A DNA stretch of 64,000 bases, taken from assembly GCF_008831285.2 (NCBI RefSeq), contig NC_045138.2, forward strand, positions 13,218,571 through 13,282,570. Reading direction: 5' to 3'. Shown one piece after another: positions 12,001-24,700 of the stretch. How positions within the stretch are numbered: the stretch's first letter is position 1; each line of letters starts with the position of its first letter. This DNA is from Nymphaea colorata. Its lineage: Eukaryota > Streptophyta > Magnoliopsida > Nymphaeales > Nymphaeaceae. The notes beneath the pieces were generated by a model. The model did not search any database and was not told the DNA's origin. It saw only the letters and a program-made list of their open reading frames with translations. Both the position numbers and the translations under genes were made by a program.

Positions 12001-15000
12001 ACCTCTAAAGCAGTGCAGAAAACATCAAAATCTGACCCCAAACCACTCAAAGCCTGTTGTACCTTGTCCTTGTAACTGACTGGGTGCCCAATGATTGCAA
12101 GTTAGTCACTGACATTTTTAATTTCATGTATGTATTCCAAAACTGAACGTGTTCCTCGCTTGATATCCTGAAATTGTCCCTTGAGTTGTAGAAATCTTGC
12201 TTCCAATACTTGAGAATATGTGGTAGCGAGTACATTCCACAACTCCAATGTTGAAAGATCATCATCAACGCCCGCCAGAACTTCTTCTGACAATGTGGAG
12301 GTGATATATGCTACGAGGTATTGATCATGTGCCATCCACGTTTCATATTCAGGATTAATTTCAACAACAGTTTCTTGAATTTGCCCTGCAGCATTCTTCA
12401 CCTCTCGCATGATCCATTCGGGTGGCGCAGGTGTAGTGCCATTGAGATGCCCATAGAGACGGTGACTCTTGATGAAAGGGACTATTTGACGTTTCCAAGT
12501 AGATACTAGGGTAGACGATAGCAACCAGAAAAACGGGAATTTTAGATTAGGGCAGACGTAACAAGGGCAAAGATCAAGGATTTTAGGGTTAGGTCAAAGA
12601 TTTTAGGGTTAGGGCAGAAAAACAGAAATTAGGGCAGAGATTTTAGGGTAGGGCAAAGATCAAGGGATTTTAGGGTTAGGTCAAAGATTTTAGGGTTAGG
12701 GCAGAAAAACAGATATTAGGGCAGAAATTAGGGCAAAGATTTTAGGGTTAGGGCAGAAAACAGAAATTAGGGCAGAGAATGAGACTTCTTAACGAACAAT
12801 CTCAGTGGCAACAACCTGGCTCTGATACCATGTAAGATTGTGAGATATTACGCCAAACCACTGAATTGAATCCTTTGTAGATGCGAGAAGAGAAGAAGAG
12901 GAGGTGACTGCACGTGCAATAGAGAGAGAGAAGAAAAGAGGGCAGCAACGGTGGCTCTTCCTCCTTGTCATTAATATAACCTAATGTATGCTACAAGTAA
13001 ATACAGAAAACAACAAGTATTTACAAGTATGCCACTGCCCATTATATTTGGGTATATGGGCAAGATGGATCGGGTCTACAGACCCGATCCAATTTGTACA
13101 ATCTTAACAGAAACCTTACATACATTGTCAAGTGTTTCTCAGATACTAATTGGGAGGCATGTTTTTTGAAAATCTAAAAAACTCACAAATTCAAAAAAAA
13201 AATAAAGAAAATATTTAAAAATTGAGTTTATACTAATTCAGTTACAAAAACATTGATCAAAAGTCAAACTATTTAATAATACAATAAAAAATCTCAAAAA
13301 ATTTAAATAAATTAAAAACATTTTTCTCATAAGATAGAGAAAGCAACATGATAAAGCGATAGAGCTCTTTTTATTTTTTGGCCCTTTTTCAAAATATTGC
13401 AAACTTTCCCACACTTTTCATTTTAATATTTTCCCCATTTTTAATATTTTTTTGGAAAAACATGCTGACAGCCTGACATTTGTGCTGATGCTTACACATA
13501 AGCTAATTACTATCCCATTTGCGGATGGAGTTTGAACATGCTAGTTAATCATTATCTCATTCATCATTGCCTAAAGGGAAAAGAAAAAAGATCAATTTAA
13601 AGAAATTATTCACCAAGTACCTGAAACCCGTCAAATGTCCGATAGTATGGATCAAGTAACAAACTAGCTAGAGAGACAAGTTGACTTGTTCTATCCCATC
13701 CATCACTGCACGAGAAAGAGGATGCCAGATATTTCAACTGACCAACATACTTTGTAATAAGCATTCAGGAAAAGATTAAAAGTGTTGTATAAAAACTAAA
13801 AAAAGCAGGCTAAGTAATACGACAGTAAAACGAGCCCATCTGCTCCCTTTATTAATCTCTTCCAAATGCTTTTGCACTGTATCATTCTTGCTTACAAATT
13901 CCAAGGCTCTCCGTTCATAATAGTGGAGTACTCTTTTTATAATCTTATATATCAATTTGCTTTTTACGCCTCATTTCCGAAAATGTTGCCTTTTCCATTT
14001 CTCACATGCTTCCACAAATGTCTTATTGGCCCAGCTTTCCACTTCTAATTTACTAGTACTGGCTTCTGGACCTCATGTATTCGTTCCCTACACCCATTTA
14101 GCCTCCTGGTAACTATGGATCAGGTAGCCTTTATTCGCCAAATCACCCATGTTAGGGAAGTGTCAGTTTATGCAAGCATGTGATGTTTTCTTAGTTTCTC
14201 CTCCAGTCAACACCATTAAATGCTAAGAAGGGCTAATCATTCTTCTACAAAGAGGTGTTCAAGGAAACAAACAAGAACCTAACTGTTGCTGTTCTTCCCA
14301 TGTTCCATTCAAAGAAAAATATCACCTCTATTACAATGAGAGGAACTACTGAAAATAAAAACTACAAAATTTCGTTACAGAAATCAGACAGTGGAGCCAT
14401 CGAGTTACTACAGTTGGAGCCATCTATCTTATAGTACTTATTTAAAAATAATCAACAAGCTACAGAAAAACCTGCAATGGACAAGCACTGAAGCAGATTC
14501 TAGAGCAACACGAGCAGCAATCCAAGCAGAACCAGCCAAAACACTATGGACATGTATCAACCATCCACTGTCACCAAGTGTTGAGACAGAGGCAGACATG
14601 CTGCTTAAGTTCCCACCTCCCCAGGTCCATCCACCATTTCTCTACAATTCACAATGCATGAATGGCATAAATAGCATCAGTATAGAAGAATAAATCATGA
14701 ATCATCAATACTAATACACTCACTAGCTATAATTACATAAGAAAGTATGTAACATATTGTAAATCAGAAACAAAATAAACATGACAGGAAATAAGCTTTT
14801 GAAAATGAACAAGATTTTCCCACACAAACTAATCACTGTTTCCAAGGTTGCAAATGGTTCAGATAAAAACCACCTCAACACATTGGGCACTGGATCAGAT
14901 TTGGAAATGACACAGCCACAAAATTGGCCAAATTCAACACATCTGCTGCCCTCTTGATTGTTCTTTTCTTTTCAAATCTGAAACTGGAAAAAGATAGGTT

Positions 15001-15367
15001 CTTTTGTTTCTGAATTGTTCACAAAAGCTCCTAAGGTAAAACTTTTCTCCAAGTGCTCTGGAAGCAATAATTCTAGTGACAATGGGATGCACTTCAAGTT
15101 CTCACATAAGTAATGGGATTACAAGATATGTTAAGTCTAAAAACACATACTTTGGTGTGACCCAAGAAAACCAATAAAACTGGTTTAAGAAATGAAAAAT
15201 ACACACGAAGACACACACACACATAAACCCATACATACACCTTTTTGGGCTCATAAATAAAACATCCAATCAGTTTGAAATACAGCAAACAGGCAGATTC
15301 ATGGCATGGACTGTGAGCTGTCTAAAGGTTTGTAACATGGCTTTTGATGCATTAGCCTATCAATCAA

Positions 15368-15434
<67 letters not shown>

Positions 15435-15661
15435 TATTGAGATGTGTGTGTATATATATATATATATTATTTAGCAATATGTGTGTGTGTGTGTGTGTGT
15501 ACATACATATATGCATACACACACACATATATGAATGCATATACATATTAAAAATTGGAAATAAGTCGGTCTCCACAGAGATACCCAGTAAAAAAACATA
15601 TGAAAAATAGAAACACAGTGCACAAAAGTCTAAAAATTGAAATCATCATGAATCAAACAAG

Positions 15662-15700
<39 letters not shown>

Positions 15701-18700
15701 CATATATGCATACATACATACACACACACATATATATATACATATGTGTATATATATACATACATACACAACAGCCAAGAGAAAGTCAATCCCGTTATCC
15801 AAACTGTGCTTACTCCCTTTGTCATGAAAGGCAGGCCGTGGAACCCATAAATAGTTCAAAAGGGAGTAAGCACAACAAGCATACTTTAGGTAGGGAGAAT
15901 TTACTTTCTCTCTTAGATAACCAGACCATGAGAAGAATATAATTGACTGATGTTTCTGTTCAAATTACATCTACCACAAAGTAGCAGAAAGTATGCAAGT
16001 TCTGTAAGAATTGTAGCATTTGAATTGTATGCAGTGACCTACAAAATATAAAAAGTGTCTCCTTCAGACCAATTCCCAATTTTCTTGTTTAATAACTTAA
16101 TGGGGGATAGGCCCACAGCATTTGAGCCCGACATCCTAAGTATGTGAATGCACACTATGTATCCAGCTGTCTCAGTCAACCTCCTCAGATGCAAACCAAC
16201 AGAAAGTTAGCAATTTTAGTTACTTATCATTACAGAATCAGCGTCAAGCAATCAAGGAATAAAAAAGCCTAACAGGCTATGCTGCAAGGAACAAAAGAAT
16301 GGTCAAACCACTTTATAACTCATATTCTCAGTATGTTAAAAGATTTAAGTCAATTATGTTTGCACCAGCAAATGGACATTAAATGCAAGAAACAACATTA
16401 AGGAAACCTTCAGGACAGTCCAAAATAAATATTAGAAAACAGAAGGACCACTAACCAAGAAAGAAGATAATCCATCTGATGAGGCGGCACCATGAGTGTC
16501 TAAATACTCTCTCAACCGAGCAAGACTGTCCCTCATGGCATGTATATTGTCAATCCCCAAAAAAACAACCTGAAAGGCAAGAGAAGAAATTATCTATCCT
16601 TATTAACATATGAAGTTAAATTTGATGAAACAGCCCAAGGTTCAGGAATCCACATTAGTATACCTCAGACTGGAAGTAGTTTGAGGATGACTCTGAGCCA
16701 CCTCCCATGGCACCATTTGCCAAAGCATTTTTTCTAGGCCTTGCATCAGCTATATAAAGCTTCCTGGAAGGAAGAATTCAAGTTTTTTGACCAAATAATA
16801 GAAAATATTATAGAAACGTTACCGCAATGAAAGATGAATGCAAGATTTACTATAGTCCGGAAGATAATAATGTAATCACAAGAAGAAAAAACTTTAAGAC
16901 AAAATCCTCCACAGGATAAAGAATAGGAAGACAAATCACACATTATCTATAGCCACTGGATGCAAACCAACAAGGAAGAAGAGAACAATAGACACCTCTT
17001 TTCCTTGTAGAACAAAACCTGCTGTGGTTCTCCTCATGAGGCAGGTTATCATCCAATGCGATGTCTAAATTTCACAATTTTCTCACCAACGCCATAATTT
17101 CGTACAGCATTGAATCAAAGTACCAGAAGTAGGACAATAACATAGGTACACATCATTTCTGCAATTTTTCATGGGAAGCCTGATTTGCAAACTGAAGGCA
17201 GAATTATTTTATTCTGAATTTGAGATAACAACCATAAAGTAATGTAACGTTCTAATCACAAAATATGCCAGCTCCCTCGCTGAATACATCACGAGATTAC
17301 CGTGGTTACATATTTTTTGCTTTTTTTCCGAAGACATTTTCATTTTTCAAATTTTTCAGTGTTTTTGGATGGTGATGAAATTCCTTGTCAATGACTGGAC
17401 AGAATTGTCAGAGACTATAACTGAGTTATTGATACCTAATACTATTTGAATATTTACCATGCCCCTGCTGAGTTAAGCAATAATCTCAAGAAGCTATGCA
17501 AAAGAAAAGCACATCAGAAGAATTAAACAGATACTTGTGAAGAGAGGTACTAGCATAAAATATACCTCTTATAACCTGTATCTCCTGAATTTGGGGCACA
17601 AAGTGCTGCAACAAGCTTTTCATCAGCATTGCTGCAAAAGTTAACAATTTTAAAAAAATAAGATCAAGAAAACATACATATGCCATTACCGGAAATTAGA
17701 AAAACATCCTGAAGCTATCTGCAACTGAAGGAAATGAGTGTTATAAAAGAACAAAATAACATTATAATTTGACATCCGCAGATTTTAAAATCACAACCAA
17801 ATATACGGAACATATTTATGAATAAAAAAACAGAAGATAAAAAACTACTGAAAACAACAGCACTAGGTGTGTAAGACTAAGAGAATTCGCAAATAGAAGA
17901 GAAAATATTCTTCAATACACAGAACAACAAAGACATAGATAATGAAAATTAATTAGAAAAACTAACAACTTAAATAACAACAAAAGAAAGTCCCAATATC
18001 TATAATAAGTGGCATCGGAAACACAACCATTAAAGGTTCTTACTTCTTACCTCCTAGCATTCATCATAAGACCAATCATTGGTTGGGAGGAGCGTGCCAC
18101 TACAGCTCCTGTCTCTGGAATACATCATAAAAGGAAAGAAGGCATAAAGGATAGCACCTTATGCACCATTATCATGACTTGACTAAATGGAAATAGGAAA
18201 GAATAATTAAGCAAACCAGTGCAAAAAAACTTTAAAAAAAAAGAAAAACGAATACAGATTCATACTAGGATGACACCATGAGATGACCGGCAACCGACAC
18301 CTTGCACGGAATGTAGAAGCTTGTAGTACTTCGTCATCACTGTTGGCAAAGTAAAGAGGGAGAACATAAAAACTATATCTTAAAACAACTTGTTTTCAAG
18401 GAAACAACAATGCTGCTGACAATTGAGAACACACCTGATGCAACTAGGAACTATCAAAGTAGATGGATAAGTTGCACACATTGTATAATTGGAATTAACA
18501 TTACTTATCCTCCACCATTTGTTAGCCACAAGCAATGTTTTGTCCTCCCACAAACTGCCTGATACATGTGAGCGATCCTTCCCTAACAGCCGTAGATACT
18601 CATTTAATAGTCGTGATTTTGGGTTGGAACTCTTAAACTTTGAAGGTCCACATGCAAATGCATAAAGATCCCAAAGTCGTTTTGGCCTTATGCACCGGGA

Positions 18701-21700
18701 AAGAGATTCAAGAACAGCTCGCCTCTGCAGGAGTCACCAATGGCCACATGCATTTCACATTTGATAAGCTAGAGCAATTAATATATCCTTCAAGTATTAA
18801 CATGTGTTTATGAAGACAACAGTAGCACAAATATGTACAGCAAAAAAAATATATGCTTTACATAATAACACACTATTAGAGAGATCCACCATCAGTTAGA
18901 CTAGGAGGAAATGTTGGGAAGCAAGAGTAGTTAGGTTATAAAACTTCAGTTCTATGGAGTCATGAATAATCAACTCCATTAAGTGTATAACCCAGTCCAT
19001 TTAGGTTTATGGATGTCTGTAAACCTATTCCTCAGTTAGGATGGTATATACCTAAGAAAATTGGAGGCTCTCCTCCTCCCTCAAAAACAGAAGCTCTCTC
19101 TCTATATATATGTGTGTGTGTGTGTATGTCTCCGTTCTGTGTGCAGGTCGAAGCAACAGTTGAGAAAGATATCTGGTATCAGAGAGGGGCTGGAATGGCA
19201 GACAAGGTGACAGCACAGGAAGCCCCTGGTAGACGTAGAAACCCTGTATCACCAGAATGAAGAAAACCTTCACAGTTTAAGCAGTCAGACAGAGACCACA
19301 GATCAGGTGTTGACTAATTTATGGCCTTGATTAGGAAGAAATGATCCTCAGAAGGCTGTCCTCCTAGCAAGGCAGCAACAAACGAAGGCACTCTGACAGC
19401 ATTGGTTAGTGGTCACAATCAAAAGACAATGGATGACTGCCAGTGGCAAGGATTGTGTCACAACTGCAAGAGGGGTGATTGTTTTGTCATGTGCTGATAG
19501 AAGAGGAGGATATGAAGCTGTGTGATGTGAGATTTTTTTCATGTGTTAGCAGGGAGACAAGTGCCTCAGGTGATAAGGGTATCAGAAAATTTTACCTTGG
19601 TGACAATTTCTTGGGCATTAAAATGACAAGAAGTGCAAACTGCTTGGATGTAGTTTTGGGAATTCAGTGCTAGAAATCCCTAGGACCAATTAATTTGGAT
19701 TCTGGAACAATGAGAATGCAATTCAGAACATTAAAGGACTGTGGCGATTCAAGGTTCAGGATGAACACAGCAAATGTTCAAGAACACAGTCCTCAAAATT
19801 TTGGAATATCAAGGGGCAGCTTACTTCCTATCACTAATTGGGAAGGACCTTGCAACCAGCCAACCAGAAGGGAAAAAAAGAAAAAGACAACCACTTGAAT
19901 TAAGAAGGCCATTGTCTGAGTTTATATGTAAACACACCTATTAGAAAAGCATAAAAATGACACCGTCAGAAGCTATTTGTGGCTAGCCCCCGCCAACCCT
20001 TTAGTAACATCATGCAGGAGAGTCACAAATAGATGAGCATATGTCCAACTTTGCAGCTGAGACAAGGTATATCAAATCCTTAAGAATAATATTCAATTGG
20101 CTCAAGTTCAAAAAAAAGCACCAATATGACAGAAAACAGAAGGATAAGGTATATGTAGTGGTAGACTGGGTTTAGCTTGAGCAATTTAGCGCCCTATGAC
20201 CTTCCATGAAAAGCAACTGGACATCACAAGCTTCTCCTCAATTTCTCTGGTCCCTTTCAGATAACAGAGAAGTTGAAGAGTTGCAACTAGCACTCCCACC
20301 TAAAGACAATTTTATTCAGTCTTCCATACATCCAGGTTGAAACCTTTCATTGGATATCCCTCAGCCAGCCACACCAGCCTATGAGAGCAACTCCAACTGA
20401 CTCAGGTCCAAGGCCCTTCAGGGTGTCGGATGAACGTAGAAAGAGAAAGAAAGAAAAACTAGTTTGAAATAAGAGCACAATATTAATCAGCAGGTGCTGT
20501 GGAGATATAGTCTAGGTTTCCATACTTCATACTTTGAGGCGACGTGTCTGGAGGGAGCAATTATTAGAAAGTCAACCATTAGCTTGATTAGAGGGAAATG
20601 CTGGGAGATAAAGTTAGGTTAGATTTAAGTCCAGCAGTAGGGACACAGGCAAACAGATTCACTATAGGGTGTAACCAGACTCATAAGGGTTATGGATGTA
20701 CATAAGCCCCATTCTGAGCTATAAGGAGATATGCATAATAAGACAGAAGAGTTGAAGTCTATGCTCCTCTGTCACACGCCCATTTTTGGAGTTTGATGCA
20801 TATGATAGAGGAAGATAACATGTGTGTGTGTGTGTGTATTGAGAGAGAGAGAACTTATTTGTGTGTATTGTGTGAAGCATGAACCTATCTGCAAACATGT
20901 GTCTGTGGCGTTTTTACAAATTTGGTGTCCTTTTCAAAAGATGCAAAAAATATTGGGAAAATAAAGCAAATGAAGAAAAGAGAAAATCACAATATTTATA
21001 AGAAAAGGTGCTTTTTTGCATAAAAATGTTTTTTAATATATTTAAATTTTTTTTATGTATTTTTAACATATTGCCATCTTGAATTTTGATCAACGTCTTC
21101 TAAAAAAACTCAGTAAAAACTTTTTTATTATTTTTTTTTATTTCTTGTTTCTCAAGATTTTCCCAAGAAAAACAAACTTATCTGAGAAAAGACTTGCCTA
21201 TAGAATACTTGCCGATGGAATACGAAAAACAATATTTGTGGCAATTGTTTGTCTCAATTACATTATCATACTTACACCTTAACTGTGACTTATCACCCAA
21301 TCAAATTGTAGAGCATTTCCCAAATTCCGAAAGAAGAGTAAAACACATTAGATAGTATAATGGCTCAACCGAAGCTAAAAATGATGCCAAAGCACAACCA
21401 CTTATAACATCAAGATAGCCCAATCTTCTATCTAAGTTACAAGCCAATTTGATCTAAATCTGGGGTTTGAGAACCTCATGAGCATCAAAATTATCCAACC
21501 CAGTACAGGTGCAGGTGTGGATATAGTAGTGCAGGTATGGACATGACAATTCTTAAAACTATGGCACACACACATACACAGATATATATATTTCGTAGCT
21601 AATAGTGTTATAGGTTCATACTTCATAGACAATCCAATCTAACCAAAAATAGAAAACCCGAAAGCCTTAAAAAAAATAGCAAAGATCTGGATTCCTTCCA

Positions 21701-24700
21701 GAAACTAGTACTTTATGAGTGCCCATGTCCCTAAATTGCCTACGAACACAGTTATGGCAGTTGATATTGAGTACCCATGTGACTCAGTTTGTGACTCAGC
21801 CCAACTTGAACTAAATCTATGCTTGAAAATACAATGAATACCAGCCTAAATATCCAGCCAGATTCTTCATCGCAATTTCTTAGCCTTTTACCCTCAAAAG
21901 TTTCTATTGGATACAATTTTACATTTTTAATCTCTCTGATCTTGATGCATGAGTAATCCAGCACAGAAGTTGAAAAACTTTTCAACCTTTCAGGCACAAC
22001 ATAAACCAATAAATTTCATAAAGCTGACCTGCTTAGTACGAGGGCGGAATCCATAGACAATAATTCTCATGTCTTTACCTGCAGCAAGGTAAAATTCATG
22101 AATGAACCTAAACCCAAACCCCAGATGGCATTGGAAAGAGAACCTTGTAGATGACAAAGCCAACTTCTTCCAATAAATTTAGTCAGTCAACACATCAAAC
22201 CAATATCTAGGAAAGAAACAGTTAATAATTACAGCTGCTACTGTTTTGTATGCCAAGATCTCTGTTAGGAGAAAGAGAGCTAGAATTGCTGCTTCAGAAT
22301 TCAAGTTTTGTGTGCTATAGAAAGAATACATCCAACAGGTCAAGGGAGAAGGTTCAGGAAGAATGTTTCCAATATGACAAGTTGATATAACTAGAAATAT
22401 TAGCCTTAACTGTTCCTTTTTTTTTTTTCCTCTTGTTTTCTTAGCCTAGCACTGGCTGCATGCTTGAAATGCAAGGAAAAGGCAAATAACATTAGTTGCC
22501 AACTACATATCTAAGGTTATGGAATGGGTATGACTGGAAAATGAGACATAACCAAACGAATTAGAAGACCTTAACATTTAAGGTCAAATATATTTTCTGT
22601 AGCCTTCATAGATCACTATAGAACCTTTCAAGGGACCTTTAATGCTGTTCAATGCACGAAGCCAAACCAGAGTTAGTTAGAGATTCAACTTCCTAACCAG
22701 ATCAACTATGATATAACAAATCTAAAAGATTTACATGGAGCAAGTAATTTCATTATCTATATAAGCATTAATATTCCATCATTTTACCTTTCATCATGAG
22801 TAAATCTCTCAATTTCGTATTATTTTCTTGTCTTCTGGATCCATACATAGGGTCACAACTCTAACACCCCTCTTTAATGTGATGTTTATGTGTCTTTCCT
22901 TATATCATTGTATATCCAGCCATCAAGCTCTGTGCTTATGCCAGGTCTCAAGACTCTCAACACTGGTATGCATGAAAAGGTCACAAGCAAATTCAAGCTC
23001 ATTACAAGCTATTTCAGCAGGCAGTCATTTCATTTTTACCAATAAATTGTTTTAGTGCCATTTGTAAATGACACCTACAGATTATAGTGCTAACTCCATT
23101 TGTGGGGATGTTTCCTAGTGATCAGTGTCACACGAACGCTTTAGCTTTGGCACCGGGTGCAGATGCGACGCAGGTGCGGCCCGGATTTGCATCCAGATGC
23201 AGTCAAGATGAGTCGGGTGTGGTCAGCCACACCCAACCATTTTTGTCTATTTTGGATGCGAACCCGACTCACGTCATAGTCTTTCTTGTCCTTTTTTTAT
23301 TTTTTATATTTTTAAGGGTTTAGAGCACGATCGTGCCCCTTCCTCTGCCTTCTTCCTCTTTCACTGAAGCACCCAAAGCTTCTTCAGTCTACACATGTTT
23401 CCAACGTCTGTGTTTCCGACGGCCGGCAAGGCAGGCAGCAGGCATCTATCTCTTTCAGCGGCAACAACAACCACACGGGTGGCAGGTGCTTCAACTTTTT
23501 TCCGGCAGACGATCAACTACAGGCAGCAAATTTTCCTGTCTTCGGCTGCTGCTCTCTCTGGTTCATAACTTCAAATCTCATCTTACAGCCCCTTTCATTG
23601 TTTTATTCATTTATTGTGCATCGCACTGATTGTGTTTTGTTTTAGTTTTTCTGTTTGTTCATTTTTTTCATTGGATGTTAGTTTTAATGATGCATCTTAC
23701 TTTGATTTCTGCAGATTTTCAATGTTTCATTGACTGTTTTTGTTTGTTTTCTGCTTCTATTTATTCATCAAGACTCAAGACTTATGTGTGCTGCTATTTT
23801 TCTGTTTTAAGTTTTTAACATTATTTCAGTATTTGTTTTGCTGCAGCCTGCAATGACTTTTACATTTATACTTGTTTAGCATGTTCTTTTAAGTTTTCAC
23901 ATTTCGTGATTTTGTAATAGCAGTGGGGACAGTCTCTGCATTTATTTTCATTTTCCCTCTTCCATGTATTCCTGCTTTTGTGACACGGTAGTCGGCACCT
24001 TTTCCTCTTTAACCAGTGCATGTAATGGCCTAATGCGGAATAGGTGGGCAGTGCATAGAAGGGCTGAAGAGCTTAATATGGTTGGGAACTTGGAATTAGT
24101 TGCAGTGGTCGTCTATAGATCATACATGACCTACTATGTTTTTGTGACTGAAAATTTTAGTTTTGCAGTCTTGTTTAACTTGTTCAAGTCATCTGTTACC
24201 TTTTCTAGTTGGACTTTAATTTGCATGTTTTCTGTGACTAGATCAAGTCATGTCAGCCATCTTTGGTCCTGTTAACATGAAATTTGCTTCTTTTCTTCTC
24301 TTTTTTATCATACATGTGTGGCCCCTTCAAAAGTGCCAGGTGTCAGCTTCTAACTTCTTTAAAAAATATTTTATGAATATCTTATTCTAATTAATTTTTA
24401 TATTTATTCCATTTTTCATAAAATGATTCTTTAAATATTTTTAGCCGATTCAGAACTTAATCAATCGACAAATCAGCAAATCCACGAAATCAGCAGCTCC
24501 ACCAATTTGGTTCCCAAACGGATTTTTTAAAACACTATTTTTATTGAATCTGTAAATGAGAACTAGATTATTAATTGTTTAATAAATCAAAATACTTATT
24601 TTGGTTGTATTTGTTTATCATGTTCTTGTTAAAAAACAATATAGAAGTTCATAACCTGAGATGGACAAATTTCTCTGTCAACTTGCTAATTGACAATTGA

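Larger units (their letters stand above)
1804..13109 (-). mobile_element. Old Ty1/Copia LTR retrotransposon, minus strand, split by a hAT element and a second Copia
   Basis: The element lies between a GAAAC target-site duplication at 1799-1803 and another at 13110-13114. The 5' LTR is 12831-13109 and the shortened 3' LTR is 1804-2050. The primer binding site next to the 5' LTR reads TGGTATCAGAGCC on the minus strand, complementary to the 3' end of initiator tRNA-Met. By eye the LTRs differ at roughly ten positions plus indels, more than those of the plus-strand Copia inside it, which agrees with the nesting order. The coding region is broken and it cannot be autonomous. Its proteins and leader closely resemble those of the inner Copia, so the two are sister families. 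Confidence 0.95.
872..13620 (-). other. Myotubularin intron 14, expanded by nested transposons
   Basis: The intron is 12.7 kb long, of which 1804-13109 is inserted DNA. The native parts, 872-1803 and 13115-13620, are AT-rich and hold nothing recognisable. Without the insertion and one copy of the target duplication the intron would be about 1.4 kb. Confidence 0.85.

Noticed and set aside
12530-12790. True interstitial telomere array
   Set aside because: Units are degenerate, mixed with other sequence, and lie exactly in the Copia leader, matching the same place in the sister element.
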